This document shows, piece after piece, positions 35,501-44,431 of a stretch of DNA of 64,000 bases. The notes beneath the pieces are model-generated. The model ran no database searches. It saw nothing but the letters and a program-made list of their open reading frames with translations, and was not told where the DNA came from. Source of the stretch: Marinobacter sp. (GTDB lineage: Bacteria > Pseudomonadota > Gammaproteobacteria > Pseudomonadales > Oleiphilaceae); NCBI GenBank assembly GCA_022565395.1, contig JAIUMV010000009.1, positions 1 through 64,000 on the forward strand, in the 5' to 3' direction. Made by a program: the position numbers and the translations under genes. Each line of letters begins with the position of its first letter. Position 1 is the first letter of the stretch.

Positions 35501-35855
35501 GGGCTGGGGTCCTGCGCCGGTTGAATGACCTGACGCAGTCTAACAGATCTTTTGTTAGGGCCTGAAGGGATACGGCGGCCCCTACGGGGCTCGTTAGCCA
35601 CCCTCACCCCAACCCCTCTTCCCTCAGGGGAGAGGGGCTTATAGTGGCTCAACATTCTGCCAAACAACATGGCACAGGTCCTTCCCCCTGGAAGCGCTTT
35701 ATCACCCCGCCGTGCGCCTCGCAGGAGCCCTGCTATACTCAAGGCCAATGGAGTCACGCAAGAACCCAAGGAGCCGCAAACCCAGAGGCCGGTGCAAATG
35801 ATACGGCACACTGTATGCCAGTTACCGCCTCGTATGTCAGAGAGCTACGCCCTGA
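35501..35855. other. Intergenic stretch with a family B fragment
   Basis: This 355-nt gap between the divergent sbcB and response-regulator genes holds a short family B fragment at 35590-35642 (CCACCCTCACCCCAACCCCTC...GGGGAGAGGGGC) and a TATACT box at 35733-35738 that may belong to the response-regulator promoter. No protein gene is credible. Confidence 0.7.
35590..35642. repeat. Family B repeat fragment (copy 4)
   Basis: GCTCGTTAGCCACCCTCACCCCAACC and CCTCTTCCCTCAGGGGAGAGGGGCTT, matching the right half of a family B unit. Confidence 0.85.
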
Positions 35856-36899
35856 ATGACCACACGCATTTTGATCTGCGATGATTCCGGTATGGCCCGC
35901 AAGCAGATGGCTCGTGCGCTGCCGCCGGACTGGGATACAGATATCACCTTTGCCGCCGATGGCCGCGAGGGGCTTGAGAGAATTAGGGAGGGTGGGCATG
36001 AGCTGCTGTTTCTGGACCTCAATATGCCGGAGATGGATGGCTATGAGGTGCTGGAAGCCATCAAGGCTGAAGATCTGCCCATTCTGACGATCGTTGTATC
36101 AGGCGATATTCAACCCCAGGCGAAAGACCGGGTCAAAAAGCTGGGGGCCATCGATTTCATCAAGAAGCCCACGGATACCCAACTGGTCGCACAGATCCTC
36201 GCGGACTATGGGCTCTACCGCCCTGCCACTGAGACAGCTGATACGCCTGCCTCAGCGCCTGACGGCCAGCCTCAGAACATCTTTGCACACGCTGACGAAG
36301 ACAACCTAAGCCTCGCCGACTACCTGCAGGAAATGTCCAATGTGGCCATGGGGCGTGCAGCAGATCTGCTGGCCCGGTTACTGAACGTGTTTATCAAACT
36401 GCCGGTGCCCAAGGTCAATCGCATTGAGCGCAGCGAACTCTCCATGGCCCTGTCTGCCGCTGCTGACAACGAGCGCTTCTCAGGTGTATGCCAGGGTTTT
36501 ATGGGCGCCGGTCTGTCAGGTGAAGCGCTGTTGCTGTTTGCCGACGCCAGTATCGAAGACCTGGGGCGCCTGCTACATGAACGTCTCGATCTGGAGGAGG
36601 TCAGCGAAACCGAAGTACTGATGGACATCAGCAGTATTCTGTTTGGCGCCTTTCTGAAGGGATTTAGTGCGCAACTGGATATCCCGCTTGGCCTCAGCCA
36701 CCCGGTTGTGCTGGGGCAGCATCGCCCGGTTAACGAACTGCTTGAGCATCACAACCTCAACAGAGAAAACCTGCTCTCCATAGAAATCACCTATGAAATT
36801 GAACAACACAATATTTGCTGTGACCTGTTGATTCTACTTACCGAAGAATCCGTTTTGAGACTTGAGCACCTGCTGCAATTTACTCGAGAGGATGCCTGA
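35856..36899 (+). CDS. Response regulator with CheC-like domain (347 aa)
   Basis: Receiver domain in residues 1-120, with ICDD at 7-10 and phosphoacceptor Asp54 in LFLDLNMPEMDG. After a Pro/Ala linker, residues about 150-340 resemble CheC-type phosphatases: LQEMSNVAMGRAADLLARLL and later VSETEVLMDISSILFGAFLKGF, the two family helices with acidic and Asn residues. Such fusions could dephosphorylate CheY-like proteins or themselves. The downstream diguanylate cyclase begins 3 nt after its stop, so the pair are one operon and probably one pathway. No histidine kinase is adjacent. Confidence 0.88.
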   Translation: MTTRILICDDSGMARKQMARALPPDWDTDITFAADGREGLERIREGGHELLFLDLNMPEMDGYEVLEAIKAEDLPILTIVVSGDIQPQAKDRVKKLGAIDFIKKPTDTQLVAQILADYGLYRPATETADTPASAPDGQPQNIFAHADEDNLSLADYLQEMSNVAMGRAADLLARLLNVFIKLPVPKVNRIERSELSMALSAAADNERFSGVCQGFMGAGLSGEALLLFADASIEDLGRLLHERLDLEEVSETEVLMDISSILFGAFLKGFSAQLDIPLGLSHPVVLGQHRPVNELLEHHNLNRENLLSIEITYEIEQHNICCDLLILLTEESVLRLEHLLQFTREDA

Positions 36900-36902
36900 G
36901 CC

Positions 36903-37853
36903 ATGAGTATCGATGTTAAAGAGTTCCATTGGCTGGCAGATATGCTGGAGTCTGTTGAAGTAGGGCTGGTGATTCTTGATCTGGACTATCGGGTTCAAGC
37001 GTGGAACGGTTTTATGGCCAACCATAGCGGAATTAACGCCCACCGCATACGAGACCGCATTCTCTTTGATGCCTTTCCTGAATTGCCTCAGACCTGGCTG
37101 GAGCGCAAGATTGAGACAGTCATTCAGCTGAATGTGCGAGCATTCACCTCCTGGGAGCAACGACCCTATCTGTTCCGCTTCCGTAACAGCCGCCCCATCA
37201 CCGGCATTGACGAGTTCATGTACCAGAACCTGACCATCAGCCCCATCTCCGGCCCTGACGGTGCGGTTGAGAAGATTTGCCTGATGATCTACGACGTTAC
37301 GGAAATTGCCAGTGGCCGTCTGGCACTGGAGAAGGCCAATGCCTTGCTGGCAAAACTCAGCAAAACCGACCGGCTGACGGGCCTGCTCAATCGGGGCACC
37401 TGGGAGCAGCTACTGGATGTAGAGTTCGAACGTTTCCGCCGCTATGCCCATGACACCAGCCTGGTGATGCTGGATATTGACCACTTTAAGTCCGTCAATG
37501 ACAACCATGGCCATGTGGTAGGGGATGACGTTATTCGTCACACCGCAGAGCTGATACGCCGTAACCTGCGCGGCTCTGACGTGGCGGGTCGGTACGGCGG
37601 CGAGGAGTTTGGCATTATCATGCCGGAAACCGATACGGACGGCGCCATTGCCCTGTGTGAGCGGATTCGAGCCTCGGTGGAAGCCAGCGTTATCAGCACT
37701 GCCAGTGGTGGCCTGACCTATACCATCAGCCTCGGCGTGGCGACGCTGGATGGTGATGTGGACAACTATATGTCCTGGGTAGAGCAGGCTGACCGGGCAC
37801 TGTATGCCGCCAAAGAAGGCGGGCGCAACCAGGTGCGGGCGCACCCGGTTTAA
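36903..37853 (+). CDS. PAS-GGDEF diguanylate cyclase (316 aa)
   Basis: Cytosolic enzyme predicted to make c-di-GMP from two GTP. An N-terminal PAS domain (residues about 8-130; LADMLESVEVGLVILDLDYRVQAWNGFM) senses an unknown signal. The GGDEF domain (about 160-316) has TDRLTGLLNRGTWEQLL, LDIDHFKSVNDNHGH and an intact GGEEF at 232-236. No RxxD inhibitory site is seen in the expected place five residues upstream (NLRGSDVAGRYGGEEF), though this should be checked by alignment. It is the output partner of the response regulator-CheC gene immediately upstream. Confidence 0.93.
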   Translation: MSIDVKEFHWLADMLESVEVGLVILDLDYRVQAWNGFMANHSGINAHRIRDRILFDAFPELPQTWLERKIETVIQLNVRAFTSWEQRPYLFRFRNSRPITGIDEFMYQNLTISPISGPDGAVEKICLMIYDVTEIASGRLALEKANALLAKLSKTDRLTGLLNRGTWEQLLDVEFERFRRYAHDTSLVMLDIDHFKSVNDNHGHVVGDDVIRHTAELIRRNLRGSDVAGRYGGEEFGIIMPETDTDGAIALCERIRASVEASVISTASGGLTYTISLGVATLDGDVDNYMSWVEQADRALYAAKEGGRNQVRAHPV

Positions 37854-37868
37854 ACCCGCCTGCAATAA

Positions 37869-38423
37869 CTACCAGCGCATCATGGGCAAGGGAGAGCCCG
37901 GCTTTTTCTTCACCTGATCCCAGGTCAGCTGCACCAGCCGCTTGTGAAAGCCTGCATCAGGAAACGCGGCTTTCAGGGACTTTCGCAACTGCTTGGGCAC
38001 CCCGGCCAACCGGCCAGCAAAGGACACGTCCACCCAATCCGCCTTACGGAACGCCTCAGCCAGTGCCATATTGGTATCCGGTACGGCCCTCACCTTGTGG
38101 TGATTCATGATCAGCGCCCGGACCTGGCGCTGCTTACGCTCCAGCGACGCCTCACCCACTTCGGGATTTTCCGCCAGCCAGGCACTGGCCCGGTCAGCCG
38201 AAGGCTCCAGATAGTCAAAGGTGTGATCCAGCCAGATGCCGATATCGTGAAAGGCCGCGGCCACTTCCAACAGCTCAGCGTCTGTCTCTGACATGGCAGG
38301 GTAGAAATGGTGAACCAGATTCACCACCCGGTACACATGGTTGCGGTATCCGGTGTAATCAGGCCCGAGTGCAGTGTGCCACTGCTGCAACAGTTTCTCG
38401 ACGATGGGCAGGTGTTCTTTCAT
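37869..38423 (-). CDS. HD-domain phosphohydrolase-like protein (184 aa)
   Basis: Small cytosolic protein with an HD fold. The metal-binding residues are His in YRNHVYRVVNLVHHF (about 29), His59-Asp60 in AAFHDIGIW and the Asp in FRKADWVD. Substrate is unknown; family members act on nucleotides or phosphate esters. The ATG at 38423 has GAGG upstream. It is convergent with the diguanylate cyclase gene (15 nt between stops), and upstream of it is the 3' end of the glucosylglycerate operon on the same strand. Confidence 0.85.
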   Translation of the reverse strand: MKEHLPIVEKLLQQWHTALGPDYTGYRNHVYRVVNLVHHFYPAMSETDAELLEVAAAFHDIGIWLDHTFDYLEPSADRASAWLAENPEVGEASLERKQRQVRALIMNHHKVRAVPDTNMALAEAFRKADWVDVSFAGRLAGVPKQLRKSLKAAFPDAGFHKRLVQLTWDQVKKKPGSPLPMMRW

Positions 38424-38548
38424 GGCGCGACCTCAAGTGCGGCAACGCCAAACAACGGCGTCGCATATCCGTCAGCATGCAGCCTATTTTTTGAGTAAAC
38501 GACCTAAATATACCCATAAAGTGTACGTGATTACCGCAGACTTTACCC

Positions 38549-40279
38549 TCAGGCAAGATTGGAAAGCCATACACACTGGTAGGGCGCCAGCGTCAAAACA
38601 CCATTCAAATCAGTCACTTTATTACCAGAGAGCAGGTCAACCCATTCATCCGTGCCAATCAGATTAATATCGCTTAATGATACCTGCTGCAACTCGGCAC
38701 TGATGTTATGGATGCAGAACAGCGACTGCCGCCGACACAGGCTTTGCCGCCAGAAACCAAACAGTTGCAGGCCCAGATGCAGGGTGAACTGGGTGGCATT
38801 GGGGTGAAACGCCGGTTGCTGGCGCCGAATGGTGATCAACCGCTGCAACTGGGTAAACACCTGATGGTGGTGTGACAAAGGATTATCCAGAGCGGTCAAC
38901 AGCGCCTCTTCCTGCCATTGGCTGCGGTTGATCGAGCGCAGCCGACCCGTATGGGCCACGCGGGCCTCGTCATTGCCGGTGCCCAACAGGCTGTGGATGT
39001 AAATGGCAGGGATACCCTCCAGTGCCAGCATGATGGCATGGGCGCACACAAACCGCTGCAACTGCCACTGGTCCGGCCCGCTGCTGACGGTGCCTTTCAG
39101 AGCATCAAACAGGGCGATGTTGATTTCATAAATCTGGTCTGAGCCATCGGCAGCCCGGCGGTAAGACAGGCGCCCGCCGAAAGCCTGCATGGTATCCACC
39201 AGTTGTTGCTTCTCCTCCTCACTCAGCAAACCATCCGTGGGGCGCATGCCAACGCCATCGTGCGAGGCAATAAAGTTCAGATAGGTGGTACCCAGCTGGG
39301 CCGGGGGCATGCTCATCAGCCAGGTTTTCAGATGGCGGCAGTTGCCCGTGACCAGGGTGTTGATCAGCAGGGGCGGTAACGAGAAGTTATAGATGGCATG
39401 GGCTTCATTGGCATTGCCAAAATAGGTGAGATTTTCCCGATTGGGCACGTTGGTTTCAGTGATGATGATGGCATCTGGCGAGTGGTGTTCAACCAGCAGG
39501 CGCAGCACCTTGATCAGCTCGTGGGTTTGCTGCAAATGAATACAGGACGTACCGGGTACCTTCCAGAGAAAGGCCACCGCATCGAGGCGCAGAATCTGTA
39601 CCCCCTGCTCGAGATAAAAACGAATGATACGGGCAAACTCCAGCAGCACGGCCGGGTTGGCAAAGTTGAGGTCCACCTGATCCTCACTGAAGGTGCACCA
39701 TACGTGGCGAACACCGTCCACCGTCTGCACCGGGCTCAGCAGGGGGGATGTTCTGGGGCGCACCACCGCACTCAGATCCTGGGTTGGCTCTGCCTCAAAG
39801 AAGTAATCGCGGCCGGGCTCGACGCGCTTCTTGAAATTCTCAAACCAGCGGCTGCGGGCGGACATATGGTTAATGACCAGGTCCGCCATCAGGCGATACT
39901 CGCTGGCTATGGCTGTGACCATGGGCCAGTCACCATGGGATTCGTTGACGGCCAGGTAATCAATCACCGAGAAACCATCGTCCGAACTGTAGGGAAAGAA
40001 AGGCAGAATGTGCACCGCCGAGAAGCTGCCCTGCACCCGCTGGTGAAGGAACTTCTGCAACGTTTGCAGGGGTTTTTCATCGGGGCTGACGATGGTATCG
40101 GCGTAAGTAATGAGCACCAGGTCCTTCTCATCCCAGTTATTACGATGAGACGACGGTGACGGGCAATCCGCCGCCAGTCCCATGGCAGCCACCAGTTCCC
40201 GTGCCAGGTAACCGGTATCCACAGCGGGATAGACACCGGCCAGGATCGCACTCAGCTTGTGCTCAAGACTGTCTGTCAT
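38549..40279 (-). CDS. Glucosylglycerate phosphorylase-like GH13_18 enzyme
   Basis: Glycoside hydrolase family 13 subfamily 18 enzyme (576 aa), the group of sucrose, sucrose-6-phosphate and glucosylglycerate phosphorylases. Catalytic residues are visible: nucleophile Asp233 in [10 protein letters not shown], acid/base Glu275 in ITETNVPN, and Asp341 in [10 protein letters not shown]. The FLWK, TETNVPN and GMRP contexts resemble the YcjM / glucosylglycerate type rather than true sucrose phosphorylase. The predicted reaction is glucosylglycerate plus phosphate to glucose-1-phosphate and D-glycerate. Its ATG overlaps the stop of the glucosylphosphoglycerate synthase gene by four bases. Activity on sucrose or another glucoside remains possible. 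Confidence 0.85.
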   Translation of the reverse strand: MTDSLEHKLSAILAGVYPAVDTGYLARELVAAMGLAADCPSPSSHRNNWDEKDLVLITYADTIVSPDEKPLQTLQKFLHQRVQGSFSAVHILPFFPYSSDDGFSVIDYLAVNESHGDWPMVTAIASEYRLMADLVINHMSARSRWFENFKKRVEPGRDYFFEAEPTQDLSAVVRPRTSPLLSPVQTVDGVRHVWCTFSEDQVDLNFANPAVLLEFARIIRFYLEQGVQILRLDAVAFLWKVPGTSCIHLQQTHELIKVLRLLVEHHSPDAIIITETNVPNRENLTYFGNANEAHAIYNFSLPPLLINTLVTGNCRHLKTWLMSMPPAQLGTTYLNFIASHDGVGMRPTDGLLSEEEKQQLVDTMQAFGGRLSYRRAADGSDQIYEINIALFDALKGTVSSGPDQWQLQRFVCAHAIMLALEGIPAIYIHSLLGTGNDEARVAHTGRLRSINRSQWQEEALLTALDNPLSHHHQVFTQLQRLITIRRQQPAFHPNATQFTLHLGLQLFGFWRQSLCRRQSLFCIHNISAELQQVSLSDINLIGTDEWVDLLSGNKVTDLNGVLTLAPYQCVWLSNLA

Positions 40280-41505
40280 GCCCCTGCTCCGTAGGCGCGA
40301 TTATCCTCATCCACCGCCTGCTGCAGCTCCGCCAGAATATCCGGCAAAGCGCTTTCCACCCGGCTCCAGCTGGGGATGAACGGCGTATCCATCGGGTTAT
40401 CCAGAAAGTAGGCCCCGGCATTGACAATGTTACGGGCAAACATCTCCACCGCCTTCTCTTCGCGGTGACGATCAAAGGTCAAACCATTCACCAGCGCATC
40501 GTTCTGATAGGTTTCAACAAAATCCAGCGCAATACGGAAATAGGTGGCCTTGATGGTGCGGAAGGTCTCGGTGGAGAAGACTTCGCCATTGGTGGCCAGC
40601 TTGCGGAACAGGGCCTTGCTGATGTCCGTACTCATCTTCGACAGGCCGCGGCTGGCATCCTCCGGCGACAGGTCCTGATGCTTGTGGTCATAGGTGTCAG
40701 CAATATCCACCTGACACAGACGGTTGGTGGCGTAATTACGCTTCATCTCCGACAGCACGCCGATCTCCAGCCCCCAGTCACTGGGAATACGGAGGTCGTG
40801 AATCACATCGGTACGCAGGGAAAACTCCCCCGCCAGCGGGTAACGGTAGCTGTCCAGATAATCCAGGAAATCGCTGGGGCCACACACCTTTTTCAGCGCC
40901 CGGATCAGTGGCGTTACCAGCAGCCGGCTGACCCGACCGTTCATCTTGCCTTCTGCCACCCGGGCGTAATAGCCCTTGCAGAACATGTAGTTGAAGTTGG
41001 GATTGGCGACCGGGTAGATCAGGCGAGCCAGCAGATCCCGCTGGTAGGTCAGGATGTCGCAATCGTGCAGGGCGACAGACTTGCCCACACCCGAGGCCAG
41101 TACATAGCCAAAGCAAAACCAGACATTACGCCCCTTGCCCATTTCGGTGGGCGCCAGGCCCTGCTCCCGCAGTTTGAGGTCCAGCGCACGCAGGCGTGGG
41201 CCATCATTCCAGAGTACGCTGACTTGCTGCGGCAGGCGGGAAAAATACTGCATGGCGTGGCGATACTGGGCCTCATCGGCCCGGTCCAGGCCAATCACAA
41301 TCTGCTCCAGATAAGGCACTTTCGCCAGTTCGTCCACGATCCCTGCCAGCGCCGGCCCCTCACGCTCTGAATACAGGCAGGGAAGCACCAGTGACATGGG
41401 GCGGCGGGAGCGGAAGCCCATCAGCTCCTTTTCCAGCTCCTCCACCGGGCGGCGCGTCAGGTTGTGCAGTGTTGTTATGATGCCGTTCTGGTAAAAATCA
41501 CCCAT
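40276..41505 (-). CDS. gpgS: Glucosyl-3-phosphoglycerate synthase GpgS
   Basis: GT81-type glycosyltransferase (409 aa) transferring glucose from a nucleotide sugar to D-3-phosphoglycerate, giving glucosyl-3-phosphoglycerate, precursor of the compatible solute glucosylglycerate. Motifs: [20 protein letters not shown] (nucleotide-sugar binding), the metal-binding DxD as HDCDIL (148-150), MGKGRNVWF and GEFSLRTDV with the conserved acceptor-site helix [11 protein letters not shown]. It is followed, with 4-nt overlap, by the GH13_18 gene and preceded by the HAD phosphatase gene. Sugar donor (UDP- or ADP-glucose) cannot be decided. Confidence 0.92.
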   Translation of the reverse strand: MGDFYQNGIITTLHNLTRRPVEELEKELMGFRSRRPMSLVLPCLYSEREGPALAGIVDELAKVPYLEQIVIGLDRADEAQYRHAMQYFSRLPQQVSVLWNDGPRLRALDLKLREQGLAPTEMGKGRNVWFCFGYVLASGVGKSVALHDCDILTYQRDLLARLIYPVANPNFNYMFCKGYYARVAEGKMNGRVSRLLVTPLIRALKKVCGPSDFLDYLDSYRYPLAGEFSLRTDVIHDLRIPSDWGLEIGVLSEMKRNYATNRLCQVDIADTYDHKHQDLSPEDASRGLSKMSTDISKALFRKLATNGEVFSTETFRTIKATYFRIALDFVETYQNDALVNGLTFDRHREEKAVEMFARNIVNAGAYFLDNPMDTPFIPSWSRVESALPDILAELQQAVDEDNRAYGAGA

Positions 41506-41541
41506 AGTCCACCTCTCTGGCTTGACCGCAGTTGCGGTGGG

Positions 41542-42351
41542 TCAGGCTGGTACGATGGACAACTCCCTCATGAGTGCCAGCACGCTCTGGTTCCAGCCCT
41601 TTGGCCCCGGCGCGGGGGCATGCCGCAACCGGGAATGATCTATCACACATTCGGCTGAGCGGGCGCCGGGAATCAGAACCGGGTAATCCGCTGCCATCAA
41701 CATCCCTGCATCATTCGGGCCATCTCCCAGGGCGATGGTTTTCAACGTGCCTGGTCCCCAGTACTGGCGGTAGGCATTTACTAACCAAGCCATGGCCTCA
41801 CCCTTATCAAAATGACCCATCACATGGAGAAAGCGACCGCCAGCCAAGAGCGTTAGACCCTCTGCCGCCAACTCATGGCGGAAATGCTCCAGTTGCGCCT
41901 CACCCATCTGCCACAGCAGCGGCTCGGTAGCTTGCCGTTGCAGTGCGAGTCCGGCGCTGGTGCTGTCCAGACCCGTCAGCTCAGACAGCGCCTGAACAGA
42001 CAGATCACTGAACATCTGAAACTGGAAGCCTTTATCTCGTAGCCGCGCGAGTATCGCCAACAGCGTCTGCCGGGGCTCGCCCAGATAGTGCACCTGCTGC
42101 TCGGCACTATGGAAGTAATGCGGTGGTATGACCACCAGTGCACCGTTTTCGGCAATACAGGGGTGTTGGTTACCGATCGCCTGCTGCAAAGGCGCAAGCT
42201 CGGCAGCGGTCTTGCTGGTAGTGAAAATCACCGGCACCCCTGCCCTCTCCAGCGCCCGCAGCGCTGGCTCAGCCGCTTGCCATTGGTAGCTGTGGTGGTC
42301 CAGCAGGGTCCCGTCCAGATCGGTAAACAACAGGTAACGAACAGGCTTCAT
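41542..42351 (-). CDS. HAD-IIB phosphatase, glucosyl-3-phosphoglycerate phosphatase candidate (MPGP family)
   Basis: Cytosolic HAD hydrolase of 269 aa similar to mannosyl-3-phosphoglycerate phosphatases. Motif I is FTDLDGTLLD with Asp11 and Asp13, motif II is IFTTSKTAAEL, and motif IV is ALGDGPNDAGML. The predicted job is to remove phosphate from glucosyl-3-phosphoglycerate, giving glucosylglycerate. It sits between the kinase gene (4-nt ATGA overlap) and gpgS (36 nt), which supports this. Action on mannosyl-3-phosphoglycerate cannot be excluded from sequence. Confidence 0.88.
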   Translation of the reverse strand: MKPVRYLLFTDLDGTLLDHHSYQWQAAEPALRALERAGVPVIFTTSKTAAELAPLQQAIGNQHPCIAENGALVVIPPHYFHSAEQQVHYLGEPRQTLLAILARLRDKGFQFQMFSDLSVQALSELTGLDSTSAGLALQRQATEPLLWQMGEAQLEHFRHELAAEGLTLLAGGRFLHVMGHFDKGEAMAWLVNAYRQYWGPGTLKTIALGDGPNDAGMLMAADYPVLIPGARSAECVIDHSRLRHAPAPGPKGWNQSVLALMRELSIVPA

Positions 42352-43274
42352 AAGGATGGCGTCCGATAGTGCTGGCGAGTGATGCGATGGCGCTCATCTA
42401 CCACCAGCAGCAGGTCTGCACGAGCAGGCATCTCCGCCAGGGCGTGGCGGGTGATACGTTCGTAGTGCATAACAAACCGCTGGATAGCGGCATCAGACAT
42501 CAGACGCAGTGATGAATTGCACTCTTTTAGTGCGCTTGCTCGGGACTCAGCCAGCTTGTGCTCCTGCAAGGTGCGCCACGCCAGAACATGGGCCATAGAC
42601 GGGGCTTGCAGCATGATCAGGTAGTCGATGCGGGCATAGAAATCGCTGTAACGGCCCGCTAACTGTGCATTCACATAACGTCGCCAGCGTCCGTCGGCAT
42701 CCTCCTGGCCCTCCAGCTCATTAACCGGTGTCAGCAGCGCCACCTCAGGCTCCGGCCGGGCGGCCAGGCACCAGCCCTCCAACAGGATGATCTTCGCCTC
42801 CCCTTCATGGAGCGGCCAGCGGGAGAAGGGCTGACGGTCATCCACCGCCTTGTCAAAGGCTGGCAGCCGAATCTCGCTGCCAGGCCGTGCTGCCAGCAAT
42901 AGATCCAGCACTTGGTGGCCGAGGGTAATATCGTGGGTGCCGGGTACACCCCGGGTCAGCAGTAAAGGATGCTCCTGTCGCGCCAGGGTCTCACGCTCAC
43001 TGCGCGTCAGGTAAAGGTCATCAAGGGAAAGGCTGGCACAGGGGCAGCCAAAGACCTCGGTAAGCATTCGAGCAAGAAACAGCACCAGCGTGGACTTACC
43101 CGTCCCCTGCGCCCCATGAATGCCCACCACCAACGGCTGTCCCAGCACACGCTGGCGCTCTACCAGTCTGCCTGCGAGCGGCATGATCACCTCGGTAACC
43201 GCATGACTGTAGTCTGCGGGCAGACCCTGCGCCGCGATCAGCTCATCGGCCAGTGCCTTGATATCCGGCTGCAT
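42348..43274 (-). CDS. D-glycerate 3-kinase-like P-loop kinase
   Basis: P-loop kinase of 308 aa related to the YggC / plant GLYK type of glycerate kinases. Walker A is GIHGAQGTGKST (51-62). SLDDLYLT is the acidic nucleotide/phosphate-binding block, followed by GVPGTHDITLG and PAFDKAVDDR. It would phosphorylate the D-glycerate released by the phosphorylase, returning 3-phosphoglycerate. The start is ATG 43274 (MQPDIKAL) with AAGGAGG seven nt upstream. A longer in-frame start would translate the family A repeat and is rejected. It is the first gene of the operon. Confidence 0.88.
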   Translation of the reverse strand: MQPDIKALADELIAAQGLPADYSHAVTEVIMPLAGRLVERQRVLGQPLVVGIHGAQGTGKSTLVLFLARMLTEVFGCPCASLSLDDLYLTRSERETLARQEHPLLLTRGVPGTHDITLGHQVLDLLLAARPGSEIRLPAFDKAVDDRQPFSRWPLHEGEAKIILLEGWCLAARPEPEVALLTPVNELEGQEDADGRWRRYVNAQLAGRYSDFYARIDYLIMLQAPSMAHVLAWRTLQEHKLAESRASALKECNSSLRLMSDAAIQRFVMHYERITRHALAEMPARADLLLVVDERHRITRQHYRTPSL

Positions 43275-43353
43275 CTGCTGCCTCCTTAAAAGCCTGGGTT
43301 CCAGTCTCTCAGGAGTTGCAGGATTTGTACCAGCGAGTGGGGGGAGATTTTTT

Positions 43354-43432
43354 GCCGCGGAAACCGCGGAAGGACGCGGAAAGAAAGATCTAAAAATTTG
43401 GCCACGGACGACAAAGACGACAAAGACAAAAA
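43354..43432. repeat. Family A element A3, left arm
   Basis: GCCGCGGAAACCGCGGAAGG outer arm plus inner GCCACGGACGACAAAGACGA units. The variant AAACC, instead of AATCC seen in other copies, is mirrored by GGTTT in the right arm at 44313-44379. The two arms are 880 nt apart with three ORFs between them. Confidence 0.9.
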
Positions 43433-43488
43433 GCCGTAAGGTAGCGATAATGTCGTTGTCGAATACCTGTTGAAAAAGGACTTTTGAA

Positions 43489-43662
43489 GTGAGAGATGGA
43501 TTTTGGCTGTTAGTCACAGGACTGTTTTTTGCGGGGCTCGCCTGGGCGTTCTTTTATTACTTTCAGCAAACAAGCTTTGTGATACTTCTGTGCATAGTGC
43601 TTCTGGGTCTGATTTCCGAGCTTCGCAGCCGGCGATCAGCCCGGCGTAGTAACGGTCGCTGA
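43489..43662 (+). CDS. Small membrane protein (57 aa) in the split repeat
   Basis: Unrecognised small protein beginning at GTG 43489, with AAAAAGGA eight nt upstream. It opens VRDGFWLLVTGLFFAGLAWA, continues with aromatic residues and a second hydrophobic stretch (SFVILLCIVLLGLISEL), and ends with a basic tail (RSRRSARRSNGR). Two membrane helices in hairpin form are predicted. It lies inside the family A split element, upstream of the toxin-antitoxin pair on the same strand. It could be a cargo gene, a type I-like toxin or an unrelated small protein. Confidence 0.6.
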   Translation: MRDGFWLLVTGLFFAGLAWAFFYYFQQTSFVILLCIVLLGLISELRSRRSARRSNGR

Positions 43663-43773
43663 CTTGTCGGCTTTGCCGTTGAGGAAAGTCGGTGACGCCT
43701 TGCGTGGTAATGCGGACAGTGGATAAACTGATGACAACTCATTGGTTGGGTAGTTTTTAAAGGAGCTCGGCGT

Positions 43774-43959
43774 ATGCAATCCCATACTGCGAAGCAGGAA
43801 GCGCTGGAGACCATTCAGCGCCTTCCAGATACTGTCGATACCGAAGAAATGATGTATCACCTGTACGTTCTTGAGAACATTCGCCGCGGCCAGCGTGATG
43901 CTGAAGAGGGCAAAACGCAAACTACGGAGGAGGTTCTGAAGGACATTCAGTCATGGTGA
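43774..43959 (+). CDS. Putative antitoxin of type II TA pair (61 aa)
   Basis: Short acidic protein directly upstream of a ParE/RelE-family toxin, overlapping it by 7 nt, the usual antitoxin position. Sequence features are AKQEALETIQRLPDTVDTEE, then MMYHLYVLENIRRGQRDAEEGKTQTTEEVLKDIQSW. This resembles a recurring antitoxin type with a helical core and a toxin-binding tail, without a clear ribbon-helix-helix or HTH motif. AAAGGAGC precedes the ATG. Confidence 0.82.
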   Translation: MQSHTAKQEALETIQRLPDTVDTEEMMYHLYVLENIRRGQRDAEEGKTQTTEEVLKDIQSW

Positions 43960-44267
43960 TATGGACTGCGCATGCCCAAGCCCAGCTGCGAGCGATACAT
44001 GATTATATTGCACAAGATTCTCCGCTCTATGCCAAGCGCGTCGCTCAAGAGTTAGTTCATGCAGCAGCCCCGTTGAAAGAACTGCCCCACATAGGGCGAA
44101 AGGTACCTGAACTCGACCAGGAAGCAGTGCGGGAAATTGGCCTCTACTCCTACCGAATCATGTATGAGCTAAAGCAGAATGGTCAGGTATCTATATTAGC
44201 CATTATCCACAAACGACGGCACATTGAACCAACGCAGATCCCCAGAACCTCGCCCCTAGAGAACTGA
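43953..44267 (+). CDS. ParE/RelE-family toxin (104 aa)
   Basis: Toxin of the RelE/ParE fold. The opening IWTAHAQAQLRAIHDYIAQDSPLYAKRVAQELV is the ParE-like N-terminal helix pair, followed by LKELPHIGRKVPELDQEAVREIGLYSYRIMYELKQNGQVSILAIIHKRRHI with the typical beta-sheet. ParE members target gyrase while RelE-like members cut mRNA, and the subfamily cannot be settled. The start overlaps the antitoxin stop by 7 nt. The pair sits inside a split family A hairpin repeat. Confidence 0.88.
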   Translation: MVIWTAHAQAQLRAIHDYIAQDSPLYAKRVAQELVHAAAPLKELPHIGRKVPELDQEAVREIGLYSYRIMYELKQNGQVSILAIIHKRRHIEPTQIPRTSPLEN

Positions 44268-44312
44268 GCACACACGTTAAGCCTCCTCCCAAAAAATCAG
44301 CTCTTGTACCTG

Positions 44313-44379
44313 AAAGTCCGTGTCGCCTTGGCTAATCAGTTTTTTTCTTTCTTCCGCGTCCTTCCGCGGTTTCCGCGGC
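44313..44379. repeat. Family A element A3, right arm
   Basis: Inner AGTCCGTGTCGCCTTGGCTAATCAG and outer CTTCCGCGTCCTTCCGCGG followed by TTTCCGCGGC. It pairs with the left arm at 43354-43432, including the arm-specific AAACC/GGTTT change. Confidence 0.9.
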
Positions 44380-44386
44380 AAAAACA

Positions 44387-44412
44387 AAAACGGGGCCGCG
44401 AAGGGCCCCGTT
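44387..44412 (-). terminator. Terminator of fumarase
   Basis: ACGGGGCC and GGGCCCCGT pair around a short GCGAA loop; on the minus strand T-rich TTTTTGTTTTTG follows. It is 20 nt after the fumarase stop. Confidence 0.9.
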
Positions 44413-44431
44413 CTGGTCAGCCAGTGGCTGA

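Noticed and set aside
40156-41370. 404-codon + strand frame opposite the phosphorylase and gpgS genes
   Set aside because: Crosses two well-supported minus-strand genes with catalytic motifs; shadow.
43275-43517. 81-residue N-terminal extension of the glycerate kinase
   Set aside because: It would translate the left arm of family A element A3; the ATG at 43274 has an AAGGAGG site and the homologous start.
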